From: Vibrio agarivorans
Lineage (GTDB): Bacteria > Pseudomonadota > Gammaproteobacteria > Enterobacterales > Vibrionaceae
DNA length: 64,000 nt
Assembly: GCF_030409635.1 (NCBI RefSeq)
Contig: NZ_JAUFQF010000004.1
Span: 716,241-780,240, forward strand
Reading direction: 5' to 3'
In this document: piece by piece, positions 1-6,945 of the stretch
Layout: the number at the start of each line of letters is the position of its first letter
How positions within the stretch are numbered: position 1 is the stretch's first letter
The notes under the pieces: model-generated
Databases searched by the model: none
What the model was told of the DNA's origin: nothing
Seen by the model: only the letters and a program-made list of their open reading frames with translations
Position numbers and translations under genes: made by a program

Positions 1-81
1 CGCTGAATTCAAACTCAATAATGAACAGCTGACTGTAAACGAAGCAAGTTAGAGGCGAAAAGAGTGACCGTGAAAGCCCTT

Positions 82-100
82 TCATGAAACTGTTTCATGA
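82..100. promoter_or_regulatory. 19-bp perfect palindrome, candidate upstream operator
   Basis: The sequence TCATGAAACTGTTTCATGA is a perfect 9-1-9 inverted repeat. Its GAAAC/GTTTC half-sites resemble LacI-family half-sites, but the centre has an odd number of bases instead of the usual CG pair. It lies about 128 bp upstream of the promoter-proximal operator-like site, so it could be an auxiliary operator or the site of another regulator. This is inferred from symmetry only. Confidence 0.5.
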
Positions 101-163
101 CTCATTAAGAAACTGGCTTTCAATTCAAGATTTAATAAATTGGCGAAAAATGGTCAATTTCGA

Positions 164-179
164 TGTGATTTCTCTCACG
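164..179. promoter_or_regulatory. CRP-cAMP binding site
   Basis: TGTGATTTCTCTCACG fits the CRP consensus TGTGA-N6-TCACA with one mismatch in the last arm. Its centre (171.5) is 41.5 bp upstream of position 213. A -10-like hexamer GATACT at 201-206 would start transcription near there, which is the geometry of a class II CRP-activated promoter. It fits glucose repression of the beta-glucoside operon that follows. Confidence 0.75.
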
Positions 180-212
180 TCCACATAGGAAAAATTAGCA
201 GATACTACCTCC

Positions 213-226
213 TGAAAGCGGTTTCG
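213..226. promoter_or_regulatory. LacI-family operator at the transcription start
   Basis: TGAAAGCGGTTTCG is an imperfect palindrome with a central CG, close to the LacI/GalR-family pattern TGAAANCGNTTTCA. It lies 17 bp upstream of the repressor start codon and covers the inferred transcription start, so binding should block the promoter. The adjacent regulator is the obvious candidate to bind it, giving autoregulation and operon repression. The regulator assignment is inferred. Confidence 0.65.
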
Positions 227-243
227 TGGAATGAGGTTAGAAA

Positions 244-1251
244 GTGGCAACAATCAAGGACGTCTCAGAACAGGCAGGTGTTTCGCAAGCAACAGTCTCG
301 CGAGTTATCAATGGCACTAGCCGTGTGAGCCACGACAAGAAACTAAAAGTTGAAAAGGCAATTAAGGATTTAGGTTACCGCCCTAACTCCATCGCCCAAG
401 CACTGGCATCGAGCCGCAGTGGCAGCATTGGTGTCATCGTTCCCGAGCTTGGTGGCCCTTTCTACTCGAGCATCTTGCACTGTATCGAAGAAAAGCTGCG
501 CCAATTTGGCTATCACGTCATCGTGACTGCTGGCGGAAACACTGAAAAAGAGCAAAGAGAATCGGTTGAATTTTTATTAAGTCGCCGCGTAGATGCACTC
601 ATCATGCACTGCCAACAACTGACCGACGACTACCTTATCAACCTCGAAGACCAAGGCATTATCTCGGTTCTGGTCAATCGCTTTGTTCCAGAGTTAAAAA
701 CCAGCTGCATCAATATCGACAACGAACACGGTGCAGAGCTAGTTACCGATTACTTAATCGAGATGGGCCACAAAAAAATTGCGTGTATCACTGGCCCTCT
801 TGATAAATCCGACGCTCGAGGTCGCCTACAAGGCTACCGCAATGCATTAGAAAATGCCGGCATCGAATACGACGAATCATTAGTGATTGAGTCAGGATTT
901 ACAGAAGAAACAGGGATCAGCGCAACTCATAAGCTGTTGCGCCGAGGGTGCGAGTTCACCGCCCTGTTTGCGGGTAACGACCATATGGCAGCCGCCGCTG
1001 CTGAGGTGTTAACCGATGCGGGCTATCGAGTTCCGCAAGATATATCCCTGGTGGGATTTGACGATGTGTTGTTTGCGCGCTACCTAACGCCTTCCCTCAC
1101 AACCGTCAATTTTCCAATTGAACAGATGAGTATCGAAGCAGTACAGCTCACTATTCAAAAGTTACATAAGAATAAGCAGGACGTGAATTTCCGCCTCTCA
1201 CCAAAATTGGTGATTCGTGATTCCGTAAACCTCTTACCAACGACTCTATAA
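244..1251 (+). CDS. LacI-family transcriptional repressor of the beta-glucoside operon
   Basis: A 335-residue regulator of usual family length. The N-terminal LacI HTH (about residues 2-50, with VSEQAGVSQATVSRVINGT) is followed by a hinge and a periplasmic-binding-protein-like effector domain containing GVIVPELGGPF and the late motif VPQDISLVGFDD. The start is GTG, preceded at 7 bp by GAGG (233-236). It is the first gene of the operon and ends 16 bp before the binding-protein gene, so it is probably co-transcribed and autoregulated through the operator at 213-226. The effector is probably an imported beta-glucoside or a breakdown product, but the sequence does not show which. Confidence 0.93.
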   Translation: MATIKDVSEQAGVSQATVSRVINGTSRVSHDKKLKVEKAIKDLGYRPNSIAQALASSRSGSIGVIVPELGGPFYSSILHCIEEKLRQFGYHVIVTAGGNTEKEQRESVEFLLSRRVDALIMHCQQLTDDYLINLEDQGIISVLVNRFVPELKTSCINIDNEHGAELVTDYLIEMGHKKIACITGPLDKSDARGRLQGYRNALENAGIEYDESLVIESGFTEETGISATHKLLRRGCEFTALFAGNDHMAAAAAEVLTDAGYRVPQDISLVGFDDVLFARYLTPSLTTVNFPIEQMSIEAVQLTIQKLHKNKQDVNFRLSPKLVIRDSVNLLPTTL

Positions 1252-1267
1252 TTATTAAGGATTGATC

Positions 1268-2512
1268 ATGAAACTAAAGACTTTATCGCTGTCTGTCGCA
1301 ATGGGCTTCGGGTTAGCAACAGCCGTTAACGCTGCTGATGCGCAAATTCGTTTTGATGGCTTCCCTGACTTCGATAGTAGCTTGAAGGTTCTACTACCTG
1401 AGTTTGAAAAGGAAACGGGCATCAAGGTTGATTACCTAATGAACAACCACGGTGACCACCACACAAAACTAACCACAAACCTTGCAACCGGCTCTGGTGC
1501 AGGTGACGTAATCGTAGTAGACGTTGAAAAGATCGGTCCTTTTGTTGCTTCAGGCGGCCTAGTTAACCTTTCTGAAAAATACGGCGCGGATAAATACGCA
1601 GAGAGCTTCGCTCCTTACGCGTGGGAGCAAGGTAAAGGCGGTGACGGCGACGTTTACGGCATGCCAGTCGACCTTGGCCCTGGTGTAATGTACTACCGTA
1701 CTGACATTTTTGAAAAAGCAGGTATCAAACTAGAAGACGCAATCAAAGACTGGGATTCTTACATTGCGGCAGGTAAAACGCTTAAAGAGCAAAACGTTCA
1801 GCTAATCGCATCAGCCGCTGACGTAGCTCAAGCGATTATCTTCACAACGGTTCCTGAAGGTGAAGGCTTGTACTTCGACAAAGATGGCAACCCAGTGGTG
1901 ACGTCTGAGCGTTTCGTTCACGCATTCACAGTAGCAAAAGAGATCCGCGACTCTGGTCTTGATGCGCGCATCACAGCATGGTCGAACGAGTGGTATGAAG
2001 GTTTCCGTAACGGTACATTCGCAACTCAGCTATCTGGCGCTTGGCTACTGGGTCACCTAAACAACTGGATTGCTCCTGATACAGCGGGCAGCTGGGGTGT
2101 ATCTCACCTTCCTGATGGCATCTACGGCAGCTGGGGTGGTTCTTTCCTATCAATCCCAACTCAATCAGCTAACCCAGATGAAGCTTGGAAACTTATCGAG
2201 TACATGACAACAAAACGTGATGTACAGCTGAAGCACTTCGAGACTATCGCAGCCTTCCCTGCAAACGTTACGACTTATGATGACCCTATGTTCGAAGAAG
2301 GTATCGAATTCCTAGGTGGCCAACAAGCTCGTCTTCTATTTGCCGATGTAGCGAAAAACATCAAGCCGGTTGCACCTGCAAAAGGCGACCACGTAGCTCG
2401 CTCAATCATTCTTGAGAATGCGCTAATGGAAGTGCTTGATGAAGGTAAAGACATCAAGGCAGCACTTGCTGATGCAGAGCGTCTAATCAAACGCCGTACA
2501 CGTAATCTATAA
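1268..2512 (+). CDS. ABC sugar transporter, periplasmic solute-binding protein
   Basis: A 414-residue family 1 extracellular solute-binding protein. The N-terminus MKLKTLSLSVAMGFGLATA is a signal peptide with likely cleavage after VNA, near residue 23. The body (DFDSSLKVLLPEFEKETGI, ATGSGAGDVIVVDVEKIG) is typical of sugar-binding proteins. I chose ATG 1268 because AAGG at 1257-1260 sits 7 bp upstream; an in-frame TTG at 1262 is less likely. It delivers the sugar to the two permeases downstream. A strong hairpin follows the gene. Substrate is inferred as a beta-linked gluco-disaccharide or short oligosaccharide from the neighbouring glycosidases. Confidence 0.93.
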   Translation: MKLKTLSLSVAMGFGLATAVNAADAQIRFDGFPDFDSSLKVLLPEFEKETGIKVDYLMNNHGDHHTKLTTNLATGSGAGDVIVVDVEKIGPFVASGGLVNLSEKYGADKYAESFAPYAWEQGKGGDGDVYGMPVDLGPGVMYYRTDIFEKAGIKLEDAIKDWDSYIAAGKTLKEQNVQLIASAADVAQAIIFTTVPEGEGLYFDKDGNPVVTSERFVHAFTVAKEIRDSGLDARITAWSNEWYEGFRNGTFATQLSGAWLLGHLNNWIAPDTAGSWGVSHLPDGIYGSWGGSFLSIPTQSANPDEAWKLIEYMTTKRDVQLKHFETIAAFPANVTTYDDPMFEEGIEFLGGQQARLLFADVAKNIKPVAPAKGDHVARSIILENALMEVLDEGKDIKAALADAERLIKRRTRNL

Positions 2513-2526
2513 GCTGTTTAAATTTT

Positions 2527-2548
2527 GAGGCGCAGACTTCTGCGCCTC
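2527..2548 (+). promoter_or_regulatory. intercistronic mRNA hairpin after the binding-protein gene
   Basis: A 9-bp perfect stem GAGGCGCAG/CTGCGCCTC with loop ACTT lies in the 60-bp gap before the first permease gene. No U-run follows, so it is not a good terminator. In ABC operons such hairpins commonly protect the upstream mRNA and keep binding protein in excess over membrane components; that role is inferred here. Confidence 0.6.
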
Positions 2549-2572
2549 GTCTTTGGGTAAGAGGTCGAAACA

Positions 2573-3562
2573 ATGAATCAAGCTGCAAGCAAGGTTTTAG
2601 ACTCTGATGGGCGCACAAGCCTTTTTTCTTGGCTAAATTTGAAAGCGCTTACACCATACGGGTTCCTATTGCCGTTTTTGGTCATTTTTTCAGTATTTGG
2701 AATCTTTCCACTGCTGTTTTCTGTTTTTCTTTCATTTCACGAGTGGAACCCTGTCGAGGGTTTAGGTGCGATGGAGTATGTTGGGTTTGAGAACTACCAT
2801 CTCGCTTTAACAGACCCGTGGCTATGGCGCTCGCTGAAAAACACATTTTGGTTAGCAATCACTTCTGGTGTTGCACAACACTTGGTGGCTCTACCAGTCG
2901 CTTACATCCTCGTTTCGCTGGGTGACCGTCTACGTCACTGGCTAACATCGGCATACTTTCTACCGTTCATTACTTCAACGGTAGCGGCGTCACTTATCTT
3001 CTTCAACATGTACTCACCTAACTCAGGCATCATCAACCAATCTTTGATGGCGCTGGCTGACAGCTCACTCTTTGGCTGGGCATTTAGCTGGGTAAATGAT
3101 TACCAACCGATTCGTTGGCTAGAAGATTCCACCATGATCAAACCTTCTATCGCTTTCATGGTGTTCTGGAAATACACCGGTTTTAACATCGTTCTTTACA
3201 CCACAGGTCTAATGACGATTCCTAAAGAGATCCTAGAAGCTGCTCGCATGGATGGCGCTAACGCTGTTCGCCGCTTCTTCAGCATCTCTCTACCAATGAT
3301 TCGCCCATTCGTCTTCTTTGCAATCACAATGACCATCATTGGTAACCTTCAGTTATTCGAAGAACCGTTCGTACTGACTCGCGGTACTGGTGGTACGGGT
3401 CAAGCAGGTCTAACTATCTCTATGTACCTCTACAAAGTGGGTTGGGAATGGCTAGAAATGGGTACAGCATCAGCAATCTCTTGGCTGCTATTTGCTCTGA
3501 TTGCGACATGTACTTCAATCCAATTCTTCTTCTTTGGTAAGAAAGGTCTAGGGGAGCAATAA
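2573..3562 (+). CDS. ABC sugar transporter permease, MalF/UgpA type
   Basis: A 329-residue inner-membrane protein with about six hydrophobic segments, the first at about residues 27-53. The cytoplasmic EAA loop that docks the ATPase is visible as EAARMDGANAVRRFF, with the family pattern EAA-x3-G. It forms the translocation pore with the next gene product. It overlaps nothing and is separated from the second permease by one base. Substrate cannot be read from the permease; context suggests beta-glucosides. Confidence 0.93.
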   Translation: MNQAASKVLDSDGRTSLFSWLNLKALTPYGFLLPFLVIFSVFGIFPLLFSVFLSFHEWNPVEGLGAMEYVGFENYHLALTDPWLWRSLKNTFWLAITSGVAQHLVALPVAYILVSLGDRLRHWLTSAYFLPFITSTVAASLIFFNMYSPNSGIINQSLMALADSSLFGWAFSWVNDYQPIRWLEDSTMIKPSIAFMVFWKYTGFNIVLYTTGLMTIPKEILEAARMDGANAVRRFFSISLPMIRPFVFFAITMTIIGNLQLFEEPFVLTRGTGGTGQAGLTISMYLYKVGWEWLEMGTASAISWLLFALIATCTSIQFFFFGKKGLGEQ

Positions 3563-3563
3563 G

Positions 3564-4430
3564 ATGTCAATTCAAGCACTAAAACCAAGCGATCGTACGA
3601 TTGAGATCGCGACTAAGATTCTCCTCATTGCACTGGCAGCAGTTCTGATTGTTTCTGCGATCATTACGGTATTCCCGTTCTTCTGGTCTGCGCTACTTTC
3701 AACACGTGACCGCAGTGAGATCTTCGGCACTGGCATTAGTTTGGCGATGGGTGACAGCCTGTCATATAACTACCAGCGCCTACTTGAAATCATGCCATTC
3801 TGGCAAGCCATGTTTAACTCAATCTATGTGGCTTTCCTTGGCACTACCGTTTCACTACTGTTCTGTAGTATGGGTGGCTATGCGTTCGCTGTGTACAAGT
3901 TTAAGGGCAAGAGCATCCTGTTCGGCATGCTAGTGGGTTCAATGATGATCCCGCCAGTACTGAGCTTGATTCCTTACTTCATGATCGTGAAATTCTTGGG
4001 GCTAATGGATAACCATCTTGCCGTGTGGCTACCATTCACCACAACGCCATTTGGTATTTTCTTGATGCGTCAGCACGTGGTTGCTTCTATTCCTAAAGAA
4101 CTTTTAGAAGCGGCAAAACTCGATGGCGCGGGTGAGTTCCGTACGTACTGGAGCGTAGTGCTACCACTGATGAAACCAGCACTAGCAACACTCGCTATCG
4201 TACAGTTCGTCTTCTTCTGGAACATGTTCATGCAGCCACTGGTTGTACTGACAACGCCTGAAAACTACGTTATCACTCAGGCACTACGAAGTGTGCAAGG
4301 TATCCCTAACACGCCTTGGGGCGCAGTAATGCTAGGTACAACCATCTCGATTCTGCCTCTGGTGACAGCTTATCTATTTGCTTCTCGTCAGATGATTAGC
4401 GGTCTTACTTCTGGTGCGGTTAAGGGTTAA
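3564..4430 (+). CDS. ABC sugar transporter permease, MalG/UgpE type
   Basis: A 288-residue inner-membrane permease. Hydrophobic segments begin at about residue 17, and the EAA loop reads EAAKLDGAGEFRTYW. The C-terminus ASRQMISGLTSGAVKG matches the MalG-type ending that contacts the ATPase. Its stop codon overlaps the start of the GH1 gene (TAATG at 4428-4432), which indicates translational coupling. It acts as the second half of the permease dimer. Confidence 0.93.
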   Translation: MSIQALKPSDRTIEIATKILLIALAAVLIVSAIITVFPFFWSALLSTRDRSEIFGTGISLAMGDSLSYNYQRLLEIMPFWQAMFNSIYVAFLGTTVSLLFCSMGGYAFAVYKFKGKSILFGMLVGSMMIPPVLSLIPYFMIVKFLGLMDNHLAVWLPFTTTPFGIFLMRQHVVASIPKELLEAAKLDGAGEFRTYWSVVLPLMKPALATLAIVQFVFFWNMFMQPLVVLTTPENYVITQALRSVQGIPNTPWGAVMLGTTISILPLVTAYLFASRQMISGLTSGAVKG

Positions 4431-5794
4431 TGACGGTCATGAACAAATATCAACTACCACAAGACTCTAAACTGCGTTCACCTGAATTCGTGTTCGGTGT
4501 TGCGACCTCTTCCTATCAAATCGAGGGGGGAGTGATGGAGGGAGGTCGCACTCCATCAATCTGGGATACATTCTGTAAGAAACCTGGTGCGGTCGATAAT
4601 GGTGACAATGGTGATGTCGCTTGCGATCACTACCACCTATGGAAGCAAGACATTGAGATGATTCAAGGGCTCGGTGTCGATGCTTACCGCTTATCAATCG
4701 CATGGCCACGTATCTTGCCACGCGATGGTGAAGTTAACCCTGAAGGCTTGGCCTTTTATGAGCAGATCATCGATGAATGTCATGCTCGTGGCCTAAAAGT
4801 TTTCGTGACGCTTTACCACTGGGATCTTCCTCAATACTTAGAAGACAAAGGCGGCTGGCTAAACCGCGAGACTGCTTACAAATTTGCAGAATATGCAGAG
4901 GTTGTGAGCCGTCACTTTGGCGACAAGATTGATGTTTACACCACATTAAACGAACCATTTGTGTCCGCTTTCCTCGGCTACCGCTGGGGTGAGCATGCGC
5001 CAGGCATTAAGGGTGAAAGAGAAGGCTTTTTGGCCTCTCATCACTTGATGCTTGGGCACGGCCTTGCGATGCCAGTGCTACGTAAAAACGCACCAAAGTC
5101 TAAGCATGGTGTGGTTTTCAATGCCTCTCCAGGCTACGCACTGACACCAGCAGACCAAGCGGCTGCTGACTATGCCGACGCAGAAAACTATCAGTGGTTT
5201 ATCGACCCGGTTTTGAAAGGTGAATACCCAGCACTGGTGCTCGATAAGCGTGCCGATGTATTGCCGATGATTCTTGAGGGTGACCTCGACATTATCAGCG
5301 CACCTGTTGATTACATCGGGATCAACTACTACTCGCGTAACTTAGTTCATTTCAATGAACAGGGAGATGTGCAGAAGGTGATTCCTGAAGGTGCTGAGTG
5401 TACCTACATCGGCTGGGAAATTTATCCGCAAGGTCTACGTGACCTGATGGTTCGACTCAATGAGCGTTACGACAACCTGCCACCAATCTACATCACTGAA
5501 AATGGCGCAGCGGGTAACGACGAACTCACACAAAACAAAGTTAATGATGAACAGCGTGTTCGTTACTTCCAGAGCCACCTAGAAGCCCTAGACGAAGCAG
5601 TAAAAGCTGGCGTTCGCATCGATGGCTACTTCGCATGGAGCTTAATGGATAACTTCGAATGGGCCTTTGGTTACTGCCAACGCTTTGGCATTGTCCACGT
5701 CAATTACAACACGCAACAAAGAACACTTAAACAGAGCGCTATCGCTTACCGCAATATGCTTTTAGAGCGCGCTGAGGAGCACAATAATGGCTAA
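4430..5794 (+). CDS. GH1 family beta-glucosidase (6-phospho-independent), cytoplasmic
   Basis: A 454-residue glycoside hydrolase family 1 enzyme of normal length with no signal peptide. The acid/base glutamate is in TLNEP (E175) and the nucleophile in YITENGA (E357). The early motif FVFGVATSSYQIEGG and the late EWAFGYCQRFGIVHV are typical. The retaining mechanism would release glucose from an imported beta-glucoside. Coupling to an ABC transporter, which imports unphosphorylated sugar, favours a true beta-glucosidase over 6-phospho-beta-glucosidase. An internal ATG at 4439 is an alternative start. The gene overlaps the ATPase gene by 8 bp. Confidence 0.94.
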   Translation: MTVMNKYQLPQDSKLRSPEFVFGVATSSYQIEGGVMEGGRTPSIWDTFCKKPGAVDNGDNGDVACDHYHLWKQDIEMIQGLGVDAYRLSIAWPRILPRDGEVNPEGLAFYEQIIDECHARGLKVFVTLYHWDLPQYLEDKGGWLNRETAYKFAEYAEVVSRHFGDKIDVYTTLNEPFVSAFLGYRWGEHAPGIKGEREGFLASHHLMLGHGLAMPVLRKNAPKSKHGVVFNASPGYALTPADQAAADYADAENYQWFIDPVLKGEYPALVLDKRADVLPMILEGDLDIISAPVDYIGINYYSRNLVHFNEQGDVQKVIPEGAECTYIGWEIYPQGLRDLMVRLNERYDNLPPIYITENGAAGNDELTQNKVNDEQRVRYFQSHLEALDEAVKAGVRIDGYFAWSLMDNFEWAFGYCQRFGIVHVNYNTQQRTLKQSAIAYRNMLLERAEEHNNG

Positions 5795-6881
5795 AGTAGA
5801 ATTCCGTAATATCAAAAAATCATTCGGCGAAGTTGAAGTAGTAAAAGAGTTCGACTTCACAGTACAAGATGGCGAGTTTGTTGTTTTCCTTGGCCCATCA
5901 GGCTGTGGTAAGTCAACAACCCTTCGTATGCTAGCTGGCCTAGAAAGCATCACCGCAGGCGAAATCTACGTGGGTGAGAAACTCATGAACAAGGTTGACG
6001 CCAAAGACCGCGACCTTGCAATGGTATTCCAAAGCTACGCGCTATACCCACACATGACGGTATACGAGAACATCGCGTTTGCTCTAAAACTCAAAGGGAT
6101 GCCAAAAGCTGAAATTGATGAAGAGGTGCGCAAAGCTGCGAAAATGCTTGAGCTTGATGCCCTACTCAACCGTAAACCAAAAGAGCTTTCTGGTGGTCAG
6201 CGTCAACGTGTGGCAATGGGCCGTGCGATGGTTCGCACACCAAAAGTGTTCCTATTCGATGAGCCGCTATCTAACCTCGATGCAAAACTACGTGGTGTGA
6301 TGCGTGAAGAGATCAAACAGCTTCACCGTGAGCTTAAAACTACCACCATCTATGTAACACACGACCAAATCGAAGCAATGACACTGGCTGATCGCATTGT
6401 GATTCTAAAAGATGGTTATGTCGCACAGGTGGGCACACCAACAGAAGTATTCCAGCGCCCAGCAAACAAGTTTGTGGCGCAGTTCATCGGTAACCCATCA
6501 ATGAACATGCTTGACGCTCACCTCACTCAAAAAGAAGGCGAATGGGTCGTTGAGCTTGGTGACATCAATATTCCACTACCAGAGCGATTCAAAGCACTCG
6601 CATCGAAAAACGTTGCGCTACATTTTGGTGTGCGTCCGACCGATATTCACCTACGTGCTGAACACGTTGACCATGACCGTGTGCTGCCACTTCCAGTCAA
6701 GATCAAAGACAAAGAGCTACTAGGTGCGAGCATCCTGCTAAAAACTGAAATTGCAGGACAGCAACTGATGATTGAAACCCAGGCAGCGGAAGTGGACACC
6801 AATGAAGTGACGCTTTACCTCGACTTAGATGCGATTCACTTGTTCGACTCGCTAAGCGAAAAGTCTCTGGCAACGTTCTAA
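5787..6881 (+). CDS. ABC sugar transporter ATP-binding protein, MalK/UgpC type
   Basis: A 364-residue ATPase. It shows Walker A GPSGCGKST (about residues 37-45), Q-loop VFQSYALYPHM, signature LSGGQRQRV, Walker B VFLFDEP, the D-loop SNLDAKLR and switch histidine YVTHD. The C-terminal 130 residues are the regulatory TOBE/OB region typical of MalK-like proteins. It powers the two permeases encoded upstream. The gene starts inside the end of the GH1 gene, so the two are co-translated. In related bacteria one MalK-like ATPase can serve several importers; this one is linked to a single operon. Confidence 0.95.
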   Translation: MAKVEFRNIKKSFGEVEVVKEFDFTVQDGEFVVFLGPSGCGKSTTLRMLAGLESITAGEIYVGEKLMNKVDAKDRDLAMVFQSYALYPHMTVYENIAFALKLKGMPKAEIDEEVRKAAKMLELDALLNRKPKELSGGQRQRVAMGRAMVRTPKVFLFDEPLSNLDAKLRGVMREEIKQLHRELKTTTIYVTHDQIEAMTLADRIVILKDGYVAQVGTPTEVFQRPANKFVAQFIGNPSMNMLDAHLTQKEGEWVVELGDINIPLPERFKALASKNVALHFGVRPTDIHLRAEHVDHDRVLPLPVKIKDKELLGASILLKTEIAGQQLMIETQAAEVDTNEVTLYLDLDAIHLFDSLSEKSLATF

Positions 6882-6910
6882 ACACCACCAACGATTTAAA
6901 CTATTTATTA

Positions 6911-6932
6911 GGCTCCTCTTCGCGGAGGGGCC
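6911..6932 (+). promoter_or_regulatory. leader hairpin just upstream of the GH94 gene
   Basis: GGCTCCTC and GAGGGGCC form an 8-bp stem (one G-U pair) around loop TTCGCG. The 3' arm contains the purine-rich GGAGGGG stretch that would be the best ribosome-binding sequence for a start at 6940. The hairpin may therefore tune translation of the phosphorylase, or mark an mRNA processing boundary. It lacks a U-run, so it is not a normal terminator. Confidence 0.5.
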
Positions 6933-6945
6933 GGGGATTGTGACG

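Noticed and set aside
140..328. 62-codon ORF before the first LacI regulator
   Set aside because: It overlaps the CRP site, operator and regulator start in another frame; a regulatory region is better supported.
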